In this document: positions 1 to 11,579 of the stretch, in pieces | Layout: every line of letters starts with the position of its first letter | Numbering within the stretch: the first letter of the stretch is position 1 | The notes under the pieces: model-generated | Databases searched by the model: none | The model's input: the letters and a program-made list of their open reading frames with translations, nothing else | Told to the model about the DNA's origin: nothing | Position numbers and translations under genes: made by a program | DNA from: Brachionus manjavacas | Lineage: Eukaryota; Rotifera; Eurotatoria; Ploima; Brachionidae | Assembly (NCBI GenBank): GCA_019054805.1 | Contig: JAHQIY010000001.1 | Coordinates: 8,074,501-8,138,500, forward strand | DNA length: 64,000 bases | Direction of reading: 5' to 3'

Positions 1-1481
1 TTTAGTCAAGCAAAAAAAAACCAGACTGATTTGGTTCAGTTGGTTTGAGTGGCACAATTTTTTCAAACAGATTAAATTATCTGCGAGTTATTCATTAAAT
101 TTTACATTAAAAAATTTAATTGACAAATTTTTCAAATTTAAAAAGGTCTCCAAAAATTGTTTTTTTCAATTAGCAAGGCACTTAAATTTTAAAATAAATG
201 ATGTGAACATTGAGACAAAAGTTGTGACATTGCAGTAAAGTAAATTTTTTGAAGATGTAAAATTTAAAATTGAAAAGGGAGCTAAAAGTTATTTATTAAA
301 TAAAAACTTCTTCAAAATCAAGTCGTCGTTTGGCAATGGTCATACAGCACTCTTAACAATGTCTTTTATTAAATAATGATATTTTAATGTGACAAATAGG
401 AATTATTTTTCTATTATATTTTTTTCTTAAAATTTTCTTCCTATCACAAAAGAATGACCTCTGTTTTCGTTTTATATGTTTGTCTTAATTTTGTTTGACT
501 CGCATAAAATATTGATTTTATCCATTTTTTTTCATATATTTTTAAATAAATAAAATAATATTAATATTTTCGTTTATATTTCCTCTCCAAATAGGTCCGA
601 AGCTTTATTTAAAATACAATCAGACACATAATGTAAAAAGTACATAGCTATTTTTTATACTAAAACTAATTTATGTTTAACAAATAAAATTTACAATTTT
701 TACAATTTGTTATATTCAAGTATGTACACTAAAATGAATGGTTCAAGCGAACATGATTATTCACTATTTTTATTCGATACTTAACCATAGATAAATCATT
801 GAAGGTAATTTAATCGTTTAAGTGAAAATTTAGCTTTTCACTTTCAAGTTCATCTCGCCATTTTACGCGGCAAAATATTTGGCACGTACTAATTTCACCT
901 AAATCAAAACTCTTCCAAGATTTCAAAACAAAAGCGGCTTGACTTGATCAATTTGCATAAGTAAATTTTTATTTAATTTGCAAGGTGTTTTATTTTTGTT
1001 GAGAATACTCATATAGTTTTGTTACCTCTTGATATTTCTCATCAAATGGTTTTTATTTTTGTCAACACAAAATTTTAAACTAAAAAAAAACAAATTTTTC
1101 TATAGAAATAATACAATTGATTTTTTTACATTTTTTTTTTACAAAAAAAAAAGAAAATTTAAGATAGCATTGTTTTGAATCAAAAAATAATTTTACTCAA
1201 TCGAGTGACAAAAATTTGATCTGATAGAATAAAAAATAATTATTTAATTTTTCATTTTAATTTATTAGATGAATATAATTGCTGAACTGTGGCAAAAGGT
1301 GTTTGAGCTAATAAGGCTTGCCGCAAGGTCCTAATGATCTCATATGGCTTTAAGCTTTTATTAAAAAAATCAAAATTTTGTGATAGCATTTTCAGAAGCC
1401 AGGTTTCTTTACCTAAATACTTAGTTACAGAAAAAAAAATTCAAAAAAAAATTCATTCTTTTTTAAATTTAGATTTTTAAA
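1..1481. other. AT-rich upstream region, no gene seen
   Basis: I see no coding region here. The sequence is homopolymer-rich with a somewhat less AT-rich patch around 820-960. Just before the receptor start codon there is a T-rich run followed by TTTAG (about 1455-1471), which looks like a splice acceptor, so a 5' leader exon or a trans-spliced leader could join here. Neither is proven. Confidence 0.4.
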
Positions 1482-3644
1482 ATGAGGCTAAAAAGCTTAA
1501 TTTACTTAAAATTGTTAATATTGCTAACTGGGCAAACAAAAGCCTCGCTTGACGAAAATGCACTGTCGGTTCTCATGAAAATAATGCTGCCGTCAATGTT
1601 CGGCTTGTTCTCGAACATAACCGACCCAGACTACAAGGCCAAATTTCACGAACCATGCACTTTCGACAAGCTATTAGAAATCTTCAGCAAACTTCCTCCT
1701 TATTTTGACGTATTTGGCAAAAAATACTCCTCAAAACCAGACCTAATGGCCTACTACAGCATGCAGTTGGCGAGCACATTTTTAGTCAACAATGGATCTC
1801 TGACAATGGAATGTTTATACAACATGCTAAGTCTACAAACTCAATTACACAAATTTTCCATCAACATAATCGACCATCCAGAAAAGAATCTTCATCTAGT
1901 GGGCCTATTCGGCAACTACATGAAACCAATGATGGGCCAGATAAAACAAAATGCCATGATGAAAATAATAGACTACGTGGATCGGTACGAAAAAAACGAT
2001 GACTTGTCTACCATCACAACCTTTAAATCTCTCAATGCATTCTTTATAGTTTTGGGCCTGTTGGCCATCTCCTGTAACATATTACTGGTATTTTCTCTCA
2101 AAAAAATTGATTCCATGAACACCAAAGTGGTCTACTCTTACCAACGCAACAATATCATAACAACCATTCTGGACTGCTGCAACAGGGTTCGCAATCGATA
2201 CAAAACTCGACTTTGTCTCGGAATAATTTCCTTGTGCCATGCAGTATACATATTGCTCAATTATATAGTGATGTCTCAGGCCGGTTTGGCCAGTGTGGCA
2301 CTTAAAGGTCTCACCAAACTTACATTTGCGTGCAAAATGGCCTTTTTCATGTTCCCGCCAACAACTGCCTACAACATTTGCCACCAATTGTATGTCTGGT
2401 TGCTGGTGCATGCATTGCGAACCCATGCGGTCAAGATTCGCAAAACCAGGACTGTGGACATAGAGGACAACTTCAGCGATGACGAAAGCTACGACAGATA
2501 CCAGGACAGATCCCAGGTGCCGTTCACAATACCTCGTTTTCCTGTTCAACAAATGATCCGAGCCAAGCCCAAAAAATTCAACTGTGCCAAGAACAGGAAC
2601 TGCTTGGCTCTCGGCCTAATCCTTAGCCTACTCTTTGTCTACAATTCGTTCAATCTTGTATTCTATTCACTCAACAAGCTAGTCGACTCCAAGAATAACA
2701 CAATTTACTTTTGTGCCTTTGACGAAGCCTATGCCGACTACTACATCAAATTGACTCCTTTCCTAATTCCGCTCCTAAATTTGATCATTTTCTGGGCAGT
2801 GCCTTTCTTTTTCGGAATAGGACAAATTTTGCTAGACATGTCATTTTTATTAAGAATCAAGCGCGAACAAGAAAAACGCTATCTAAAACTCAAAAATTTA
2901 ATTGAATGGCCAGTTTACGGCTATTTTGTTATATTTGCCATAACTCAGCTGCCCTTTGCCATTCATCAAATAGTTGATCTCTCCAATAATGCAGTCAAGT
3001 TCCCATTTGTCTTTCCCTTATTTATTCAAATGAAGTTTTCGAACAAAGTAAGCCTGGTCGTGATTGAACAAATATTGATCTTTGTCGGCCTTGGTTTGGA
3101 CCTTTTCGTGTGGCTCCTAGTGGACAAGGATTACAGGACTTTTTTGCTCAATTATGTAAGCAAAAAACTCTGCTGCAAGGTGAGCAGAAAAAACTATGAA
3201 ATTGGCTCGGACATGTCCGAAAAATCGAACAGTGACACTAGTGTGACTAACCCTTCTAAGTCGAGCAAGTTGAACGGCTACGAATCTTCAACATTGACTT
3301 CGACCGCGTCAAATAGCCGCAAAAAAATGCAACATATTGCTGAGGGTATCAAAGCGACTGCTGCTATTGATGCCAGTAAAGCTATTCTGCCGTATGAAGA
3401 AGAGGACTCGATATCGAAGAGTGACTCGCATGCAATCAAAATGATCGATACTGATGAAGATTTGGAAAATTTGAATGATTTGTCACTGGACAAGCAAAAT
3501 TTGGACAGGCTGATTGAAATCGAACAAGAGGAGCAGTTTAGAAAAAATGCCAGTCTAAGTAATCCACCATCGTTCAATTCGGCTATGTCAAAGAATGTGT
3601 ACAAAAAAGGCGCCAAATATGACCATCAATATCAAAATGTTTAG
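1482..3644 (+). CDS. orphan seven-transmembrane receptor (rhodopsin-like GPCR, divergent)
   Basis: A single uninterrupted 720-codon frame. Residues 1-21 look like a signal peptide. A long extracellular N-terminus (about 22-180) follows with NIT and NGS glycosylation sites. Hydrophobic helices lie near 182-207, 243-265, 281-312, 372-399, 424-453, 475-500 and 521-548. Cys284 at the start of helix 3 and Cys411 in the second outer loop are placed like the class A disulfide. Helix 3 ends in a region without a DRY triplet, and helix 7 lacks a clean NPxxY but is followed by a helix-8-like DKDYRTFLLN and a Cys pair (564-565) that could be palmitoylated. The helix 3-4 inner loop is unusually long and acidic (about 313-371). 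The C-tail (about 560-720) is Ser-rich. The ligand cannot be guessed. The gene is more GC-rich than its surroundings and has no introns. Confidence 0.8.
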   Translation: MRLKSLIYLKLLILLTGQTKASLDENALSVLMKIMLPSMFGLFSNITDPDYKAKFHEPCTFDKLLEIFSKLPPYFDVFGKKYSSKPDLMAYYSMQLASTFLVNNGSLTMECLYNMLSLQTQLHKFSINIIDHPEKNLHLVGLFGNYMKPMMGQIKQNAMMKIIDYVDRYEKNDDLSTITTFKSLNAFFIVLGLLAISCNILLVFSLKKIDSMNTKVVYSYQRNNIITTILDCCNRVRNRYKTRLCLGIISLCHAVYILLNYIVMSQAGLASVALKGLTKLTFACKMAFFMFPPTTAYNICHQLYVWLLVHALRTHAVKIRKTRTVDIEDNFSDDESYDRYQDRSQVPFTIPRFPVQQMIRAKPKKFNCAKNRNCLALGLILSLLFVYNSFNLVFYSLNKLVDSKNNTIYFCAFDEAYADYYIKLTPFLIPLLNLIIFWAVPFFFGIGQILLDMSFLLRIKREQEKRYLKLKNLIEWPVYGYFVIFAITQLPFAIHQIVDLSNNAVKFPFVFPLFIQMKFSNKVSLVVIEQILIFVGLGLDLFVWLLVDKDYRTFLLNYVSKKLCCKVSRKNYEIGSDMSEKSNSDTSVTNPSKSSKLNGYESSTLTSTASNSRKKMQHIAEGIKATAAIDASKAILPYEEEDSISKSDSHAIKMIDTDEDLENLNDLSLDKQNLDRLIEIEQEEQFRKNASLSNPPSFNSAMSKNVYKKGAKYDHQYQNV

Positions 3645-5930
3645 CTGGTGATTCGGATACAATTATGGATGATACTCATGGTCAAGTATTAATATTTAAA
3701 CAAAAAATAATTTTTCACATTGTTATATGGTTCTTTGAAGAAATGTTTTGTAATTTTTTTAAAAGTCATTTTTAATTATGGATTGTTTTTTTTTTTTTAT
3801 AAAATAATAATATTGCTGTAAATTTGTTTCATTAAAATGTTCCTTGATTGGAGTTTACCTTGAGTATAATAAAAAATATGCTAAAGACTTTTTTCTTTCT
3901 CAGTCAGACACAAGTTCAATGCTTCTATGACAACAAAATACAATATCTTTTATCCTAATCAGTTAACTTTTGGAATATATGGCTTCAGGCTGCTTAATTT
4001 ACAAACTTGATTTATTTATTTTATATTTTTTTAATTATAATTTAGCACCTGGTGAAACTTGTGATCATTGAAATTAAAATGGAAAACGAAAATAAAAGTA
4101 CATAGTAATAAATGTGATTAATTAAGACTAAATTAAATACTTAAAATTCAAGCGACTTTAAGGATCGTCATTTAGCGGCGTCGTGAATTTCAAATTGAAT
4201 TTCAAATTGAACAAGAATTCTTCCTTTTTTGATAAATTAAAATTAATGAAATTTAAACATATCTGAAAAAAGAACTGCAGCATTTTTTTGAACCTTTTTA
4301 GCTTAACTAAAATCCAATTTTTTTTTTAAGTTAATCAATTCAATTTAAATCTTATTGATGTTTTTATTTTTTTTTTGAGTTTTAGCTAAAAAACGTACAA
4401 AAAAGTATCCAATATTTTTTTTTTAGATATTTTATTATCCTTATTATTAACTTATCAAAAAAGAAAGAATCTTTGTTCAATTTGTATTTGAATTTCACGA
4501 TACCCATATAGCTTTAAAAAGAATGATGGCTGATGCAATCAAACATGATTTTTGTAAACTTGAAAGACTTAGAGAAACAAAGCCTCCTAAACGATTTTTT
4601 TTTAAATGAAAATAATTCAAAAATTTTCTTATTATTAATGATACTTAATTAAATTAAAAAAAAAATAAAAATAACCGAAAGACTACTTATTTAATTACAC
4701 TACTTTATTATTTTTTAGCAATCAATAAGCTTAAATGTAGCTTTTATTTTATATTGCTTTTAATTCCTTCTATTCTTTATTTTAATGGTTCATGTCAACT
4801 TTGTGATCTAAAGGATCATCATAAAGGATCTTGCTTGATTTGAGATCATAGACTTTATAAATATAAGTAGTTACATGAAATTTGAAAAAAATATTTTGTT
4901 ATTAATATTTTATTTTTTAAATCATCAATAAATTAATTAATAAAAATTGATTTTACCAAAAATGCATATGGAAAATCAGGCCTTCGAAAATATTTTTATT
5001 TAAAATGTTTTCGGTATCAAACCCCAGTTGAGTTTTTGATTTATTTATACGGTCAGTTACTCTATGAGAAGGGAAAAAAGGAGAGAGGACTTAAGCCGAT
5101 AGGAACTGCTTTGGATTTAAAATTCAAAATTATTTTTTTCGAAAAAAAGCTCTTAAAGTAATATTTTTGCCATACAGGAACACTGATATTTATGGCACTT
5201 AAAATTCGACACTGTGAAATTCAGAACAATTTCCACAAAAATATTTTCTTTTTTGAAAAATTAAGAAATTTTGGAACATTGTAAAATGCTGGACCCTTTT
5301 TACCTTTAATAAAATCTTTTATTTCTTTTTTTAATCAATATTCCAATAGTTAAATAAAATTCTTATTGATGTTTTATTTTATGACTTTTTGGTCAATTAA
5401 ATACTAAAAAAGCATTTTTCCCTATGTTGCCAATTTTTTTGATTTAATTTTAATTTTTCAAAAAATAAAATATTTTGTCGATTTTGTAAAGTAAATTTTG
5501 CCTTAAAAATAGTTAATACAAATCACGAGAAGAAAGACAAAAAATTCTAGATGATTGATAAATTTTTTTGAATTCAATTCTTAGGTTTTTTAGATTTTTG
5601 AAACCAACTAAAAATTAAATATTAAAATTTGCAATAATTTCTTAATAGTACAATTGCGAAGCAAAAAATCCCGTTATTTTATTAAGTTTTTCCTTTAACA
5701 AAACCATAATGGACAATAATTCTAATAAGAAATTAATTAATTGCCTGAATTTTTCGATTTAATATGTAGGATTTTTTTTTGTTTTTTGCAACAAAATTCA
5801 CAATTCCAAATATTGGGTCAATGAAAAAAAATATAATTTTCTTCATTCAATAGACTTCATTTTCAAACGTGATTCTTAAAAAAGTGAGTTATGTAATACG
5901 ATCAAAAATTATGTGATAGACCTAAAAATA
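3645..5930. other. AT-rich intergenic region
   Basis: No gene is recognisable. Near 4460-4610 the plus strand holds about 40 open codons of non-simple composition ending KPPKRFFFK and a stop, which may be an old coding relic. A short tandem duplication (ATTTCAAATTGA twice) lies near 4189-4211. The rest is low-complexity sequence. Confidence 0.35.
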
Positions 5931-5959
5931 TATACAAAGCATATTTTTTATCTATAAAA

Positions 5960-8350
5960 TTTTGAAAAATTTGAAATCCTTCCTGAACGATTTCAATTGA
6001 TCCAAAAATTTTTGAAACAATTAATTGGCAGAAATTTAAAGAAGTCCTTAGATCTAAACCACTACTAAATTACGCTTTACTCTGTCCAAAAAGTATTGAC
6101 AAATCAGTTCAAAATTTAACGAATGTTATTCAAGAAGCCTTAAAAATTGCAATTGATCGATACGAAATTCTTAGCATAAACATGGAAAATAATAGTAATA
6201 AAAAAAACATTATCAATCTAAAAAATGATAACCTTTCTACCAGCGATCCAGCTGAAATTGCAGAACTATTTGCATGTAATTAAGAAAAATATTTTACTGA
6301 TAGTCAAACTTAGATGAGGCAAGGCTCGTCTACCTTTCCAATAGGAAGCTATATGCATATAACTAGAAATGAAATGATGAAAATGCTAAAAAATACCAAC
6401 TCAAGAGCAGCAGCAGGTTTTGATCTAATATCCAATAGGGTATGGAAAAATCTCCCTTTCCCAATACTTGTCGAAATACACAAGATATTCAATAGCTCTC
6501 TAAATCATGGCCACATACCTTAAATTTGGAAAAAATCGAAAATTATTATGATTCTTAAGAAAAATAAACCTCCAGATAGTTTAGACTCTTACAGGCCTAT
6601 CAGTTGCTAAGCTAAATGGCTCGAAAAGATTCAAGATTGGGCAGAAAACTCAAAAATTCAACCAACCCGTCAATCTGGCTTCAGAAAATCCGAAATCACC
6701 AAAAATTTAATTGTTATTTATTTGACTTTACCTATATTCTTTCAATAAAAAATATATATTTACAGGTAAAAATTTCGACTCTGAAGACGAATTTAAAGAA
6801 TTATCTACATTCGAAAAAAAAATAGATTTCGAAAAATATGCTTATGTTTCAGTCGACTCAAATTTAGCAGCACGTGGTTTGCTTTCTGATTTGCAAATTT
6901 TAAATACAGTTGCTACAAAAAAAGAAGAATCAGACAATAGTGACAGTGAAATTGAAGAGTTAACTCAACCAAAAAAGTCAATCATTAGTTCAAAAGAAGC
7001 AATCGAACGAATTAACGATTTAAAAGATTTTTTTTTAAATAAACAAGAAAATGATTCATCAAATATCGTTAACTTTTTGTTTAATATTGAAAATTTGGTA
7101 ATTGAAAAAAGTTGTAATAAACAAACAACTATTTCTTCGTATGTTAAAAAGAATTAATTTTTCTTTTCATTTTATTTTTTTATAAATTTTTTCACCTTTT
7201 TCATTTATTTTAAGAAAAATTCAAAAAAATAAATCTTAAAATTTATTCAATGCTTTTGTATGGGATTTTCGATAGAACGAATTTCGATACAACGAATATT
7301 CGAGGATTGACTGTAACTGGAGCTGTCTTCTTCGATCTTCAAAAAGCCTTTGACAAAACATCGCTCAATGATATTATTGCAAAATTAAAAGAACACAATT
7401 TTCACACAGTATTTCTCGGATAGATCGAAAACTTTCTCACAAACTGCTCTTTTATAGTCAGCTACAATAGCCGAGCCTCAAACAATAAGTCAATTAAATG
7501 TGGAGTCCCTCAGGGAAATTGCCTATCCCCTACTATTTTTATTCTGTTTTTTAAATGAATACTTTTAGCGATATAGCTAAAAGTATTCCTTTTGATGTTA
7601 AAATAGCCTTGTTCAGAAATGACCTCTGTATTTGGGCATCCAAGGCTAGTTAAAGGAAAATTCAAAAAATTCTTCAAAATGCAGTGAATAGAATCACCGA
7701 ATACTGCAAAAAATGGGGATTTAAAATTAACTAAAGGAAAACTTGCTATACAACATTTACCAAAGCTGGTATTCGAAAAAATTATGAGAAAACATATGGA
7801 ATGAAAATAAAAATTAGGAATTCACATATTCCTCTTGACCCAAATCCAACATTCCTTGGTATTAAATTAGATCATAAGATAATTATTCGACTACTGCCTT
7901 ATAATACTTCAATCAAGTACTCAGAAGATAAATGCCGAACTTTAAAAAATGCAAAATCGAGTCTTGAGGGTCATCAAGTATTTTCCACTAAGGACAAGTA
8001 TCAAAACAATCCACAAAGAGCTAAAAATCGATTTGATTGATGATAGAGCAAGCAAGCTTTTTTCAAAATTTCACCACCAGGCAAAGCCACGAATTAATAG
8101 CCCACGAGATAAGGACTTTCTGCTTCAAAGCTCCTTTAGAAACAATCTAAAGTACAAAACACCCTTTTAACCAAATTCATAGCAGAAATTGAATTTATCA
8201 ATGTTTTTAGAATATGAATATTAATTTTTCTACTCTAAGTGTACACATATATTTAAATACATATTTTAATTATATTGCAACCCTGTGGGTTGAAAAGAAG
8301 GCTCTGTCATTCGGAACTGCCCTGGAATAACTTTTCCTAAATTATTATTT
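5960..8350 (+). mobile_element. degenerate jockey/CR1-type LINE: reverse transcriptase pseudogene
   Basis: Scattered frames on the plus strand spell the order of a non-LTR retrotransposon ORF2. The endonuclease-RT linker (around 5996-6290) is followed by RT blocks: AAGFDLISNRVWKN (about 6410-6460), a YRPIS motif (about 6590), QSGFRK (about 6670), the catalytic-core VFFDLQKAFDK (about 7327-7360), GVPQGNCLSP (about 7502-7535) and a damaged FADD-like block (about 7608-7640). The thumb and C-terminus run to a stop near 8168. A 3' UTR-like stretch follows. Stops and frameshifts are frequent and the 5' end is missing, so it is dead. The pogo-like insertion at 6761-7315 sits between two RT blocks. 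Confidence 0.85.
6761..7315 (+). mobile_element. internally deleted pogo/Tigger-like DNA transposon nested in the LINE
   Basis: The right end (about 7262-7315) resembles a Tigger/pogo terminal repeat, reading inward from its tip as TACAGTCAATCCTCGAATAT. The left border begins TACAG at 6761 but goes almost at once into coding sequence, so most of the element is deleted. The open frame (about 6770-7157) encodes an acidic stretch (ESDNSDSEIEEL), then a helical segment and a C-terminal QTTISSYVKKN, as in the tails of CENP-B/jerky/Tigger DDE transposases. TA dinucleotides flank both ends (6761-6762 and 7314-7315). Removing the insert with one TA puts the surrounding reverse transcriptase frame back in register, which fixes the borders. 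Confidence 0.8.
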
Positions 8351-8556
8351 TTTATTTTTTTTATATTATTTATCTAAATTCACAAATGGTCTTGAGGCTC
8401 TCACTCTTAATTCGACTACAAAAGATTCAATAAATAAATTACAAAACAACTTAATTAGACAAAAGTTTTGTTTAAAACCCTTGTGTCATATATCACGAGT
8501 CTTAAAAGTACTGAAAGTATTCAACTTTGATGAACTTTATTTTTTTTCAAAACTAA

Positions 8557-9041
8557 CTTTTATTTATTTATTTATTTGAATTTAATTTACCTCCTTCAGG
8601 AAAAGTAAAAATAAAAATTATTCATTTATATAAAAATATATAAAAATATTACAATTGTAAGAAAATGAAGAGAAAAATAGTTTATATTGAACTTTTTGGA
8701 CCTCAAGTTATGAAATTCATTTAGGTCGTATTAATTTATTTAAAAATATACGATAATCTTTAAATATTTTCTAGACACATTTTGATAGAGCCAGAAATGC
8801 CATCACTGAAGAAAAAATGCCCCTTTAACTCCTTTTTAAACTTACTTATATTACTTAAAAGTAAAGGAAAATCTACATTAAAATGGTAAATCAAAAGTTG
8901 AATGTCTCTTTCAAAAGAGTTATTTGACTTTGATGAAGAGATAGTTACGTTTTTTTTAATGCACTCAAAAATATTAGATGCTAATGAGTTAAATCTTATC
9001 GTCTCAATAAATGATAGTTTAGAGATATTTAATTGATACAA
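8557..9041 (-). mobile_element. 3' end of a LINE, with C-terminal ORF relic
   Basis: The minus strand has about 93 open codons (9041-8760) that look like the extreme C-terminus of a LINE ORF2, with the phrase NVDFPLLLSNISKFKKEL typical of the final helix after the RT thumb. About 140 bases later comes the CCTGAAGGAGG hairpin and an (AAAT)n tail at 8616-8557, shared with other loci in this window. No conserved catalytic motif is visible, so the family assignment is weak. Confidence 0.45.
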
Positions 9042-9448
9042 TTAATAATTATCTCTCATCACAATTTTTCAAATATATGCTAAGTGACCCCCCTCTAATA
9101 AATCTTTTTCCTCCGATTTGATAATTGTTTCCAAGTATTTAAAAATTGAAACCTCAAAAATTACAGCAAATATAAACAAACTTCAAGAAAATCTTAAGAT
9201 TAATCTGATTTGTAATATCTGATTCAATTTGGTTATGTCTTTGCAATTTAAAACTTAAATGAGCTAATTTAAAATAAAATAAATTCTTGAATTTTGGCCC
9301 AAGTTTTCTTGCTTTCTAACTTTAATGCCTTTTTCTATTTTTGAACTAACGTTCCTTTTTTTATTTTTAAAATTTTATTTTTAGGTAATAATTTTTTATT
9401 TAAAAAAAAAACACAAAAAAATTGATTTTTATTTTTTTTATTTTTTTT

Positions 9449-9497
9449 TTACTTCTCCTTAAAGGAGGTTAAATCAATTCAATAAATAAATAAATAG
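9449..9497 (+). repeat. LINE/SINE 3'-end hairpin with (AATA)n tail
   Basis: A T-rich run, ACTTCTCC, a short loop and GGAGG (a small stem-loop), then an AT linker and (AATA)n. The same arrangement recurs at 39131-39180 and 60685-60745 and, inverted, at 8616-8557. It looks like the shared 3' terminus of one retroelement family. Confidence 0.6.
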
Positions 9498-9683
9498 TCA
9501 CCGATCTTAAATTGGTGATCGTGAAGATCACAAAATCGACATGACATATTTTAATTTTAAGACAATTTGCCAAATGAAAAGAAAGATTAACAACTGAGAT
9601 TGATTTTTGATTAATGATCACCGCAGAAATTCACAATTTATTTATTCTGACAGTATTTATGAAATAATAATTGTATTCTATCT

Positions 9684-9752
9684 TAACGAAAAATGGGAAG
9701 GAACTTATCTCCTTTTCCTGTACCTTTCTCAGCCATGGCTCCCATCTGACAT
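9684..9752 (-). repeat. SINE body fragment
   Basis: The stretch containing ATCTCCTTTTCCTGTACC and a following CATCTGACA matches the 3' half of the full SINE at 35819-36125 (ATCTCCTTTTCATGTACC ... GATCTGACA) in the same orientation. It is diverged, with both ends missing. Confidence 0.6.
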
Positions 9753-9929
9753 ATCATAGAGATCAATGAAATATTTACTCAAAATTGTCGCTTTAAAAAT
9801 ATTTTTTTCTATTTAATCTCTATTATTATTACTAAATAGTCTTAATTATTAGTATTTATGATTCTATTATTAGTTTTCATTGAGTGTAAATGATCTTTAA
9901 ACCAACAATTTACTTATAAAAATTTGCCC

Positions 9930-9985
9930 CTTTTTATCCTAGAGAGCAATTGGAGAGGCGCTCATTTTCTTGTCCATAATTAATT
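9930..9985 (-). repeat. SINE 3'-end fragment
   Basis: TATCCT followed by GGAGAGGCGCTCAT matches the 3' part of the SINE at 35.8-36.1 kb (CTATCCTGAATAATGGGGAGGCGCTCAT). It is a second, separate fragment, since its part of the SINE lies out of order with the fragment at 9684. Confidence 0.55.
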
Positions 9986-10989
9986 ATAAAACTAATTAAA
10001 ATTTTTTATGTTCTATTTATGCAACAGAAAAAAATGTTTCTTAAGAAAAAAAATGCTTAATTTCACAAAACAATAAATGTTTAATTTCACAAAATCGAAA
10101 ATTTTAAAATTAAAATAAATAAATAGACTTAGTATGAAACACTTTTCTTCGAGTATGTATGATCAAGCTTAGTTGATGCTTTGAAGGATGATAAACTTGG
10201 TAGTTCATATACATACAATGCTTTAGAATTATTAAACTTGTTTGTCAAACTAAAATCTAAATAAAGACAATGTGTGATCCATAATCTCAGTCATTTTTTC
10301 TCAATTTTAGAATACGACAAGGAAGAAATACTGAATTTTTTTAAAAAAAATTTGAAGTAAATTATCATTTTAAATATATGATTGTTATAATTTTTTAGTT
10401 TTTAAACCACCAAAAAAATAATCGGATTTTAAATTAACGTAAAATTTAGTAAATCATTTTATTAAATGCATGCTCTCAAAAAATCTCTTTTTTTTCCAAA
10501 ACTTGCCATTTTCTGCATTTTTTTGGGATTTGAATCTTTCTTTTTACAATTTGCGTGAAGTGATGCAATTTTTTACAACTAAGATTTAGTTAAATGAATA
10601 AATACAAAGCTCAAAGCAAACCATAAAAAGTTTAAATTTGAATATTAAAGATTTTGAATGAAAAACAGGTCACCGAAGACAGAAGTTAGGCTTTGTTTGT
10701 ATCTTTAAATCTTGTATCAGACCTTTCAAGAATTTGACCGCCAAAATAGAAACAAGGCTATGCAAGAAGTTTTAGACTTAAAAAAATAGAATCTGGGATA
10801 AAATAAAACCCAAACAAAAATATTAAGTGAAATTTTTTTTAAACAGTGACGGAAGTCGGCTAAAATTTCTCTTTCCCTATGCTATACCTGCTTAAATTAA
10901 ACAAATAAATACATAAAGATAGATATAGATAGATAATATAAAATATGTCAGCATAACAGATGAAGAAAAAGCTTCCGGACTAAGTATAT

Positions 10990-11570
10990 GACGTCATAAC
11001 TTTTTAATCGATGCAAATTTGCCTGAAATTTTTTGGTCGTCTGGAGTTCAACAACTAAAGGTGATATACAGATAATCGAAAAGGTACAACGGAGAGCGAC
11101 TAAACTTCTAAGTTGTCTAAAAAATAGTCCATATGAATCAAGGTTAAAGATTTAAAATTTGACAACCCTTGAAGAGAGGCGAAAAAGAGGTGATTTAATC
11201 CATTTGTACAAACTAGTCAAAGGTATGGTAGATATAAATTTAAATAATCGAATTAATAATGTAAAAACAACAACAGGACCAGCTGGTAATTTAAGAAGAC
11301 ATGACAAAAGACTAGTGAGAGAACTGAACAAGAAGGGTCTTCGTCGTTTCAACTTTTTAACTAATAGAGTGGTGGACATATGCAATGGTTTGTTAACAAG
11401 AGCTGTAAATGCTGTTTTACTCAATAGTTTCAAGGCAATAATCGACAAAGAAGTTTCTGGTATGGATAAAAGCAAAGACTGCTAAGGCTCTTAATGGGCA
11501 AGCGCCATATTGGCGAATAGCGATCATTTTCACTGTACAGCAGTTCACACTAATACTACTAATGGAAGGG
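10990..11570 (+). mobile_element. C-terminal fragment of a CR1/L2-like LINE ORF2
   Basis: About 140 codons in one frame with a single stop (near 11153) read VWSS..., then IEKVQRRATKLL, LTTLEERRKRGDLIHLYKL, RFNFLTNRVV and a closing LLNSFKAIIDKE. This is the standard tail of many CR1/L2 and jockey-type LINE ORF2 proteins: an RRATK segment, an RRxRGDLIxxYK segment, a FFTNRVVNxWN segment and NSFKxxID. It is 5'-truncated, ends in a 3' UTR with ACTAATACTACT, and is related to the copy at 41236-41632. The catalytic RT core is absent, so it is not active. Confidence 0.85.
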
Positions 11571-11579
11571 GTTTAAGTC

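Noticed and set aside
2082..3616. Minus-strand open frames of 156 and 112 codons
   Set aside because: They lie antisense to the receptor gene and have no domain or splice support.
11152..11475. Minus-strand open frame of 107 codons
   Set aside because: It is the antisense shadow of the CR1/L2-like LINE fragment, which has clear family motifs on the plus strand.
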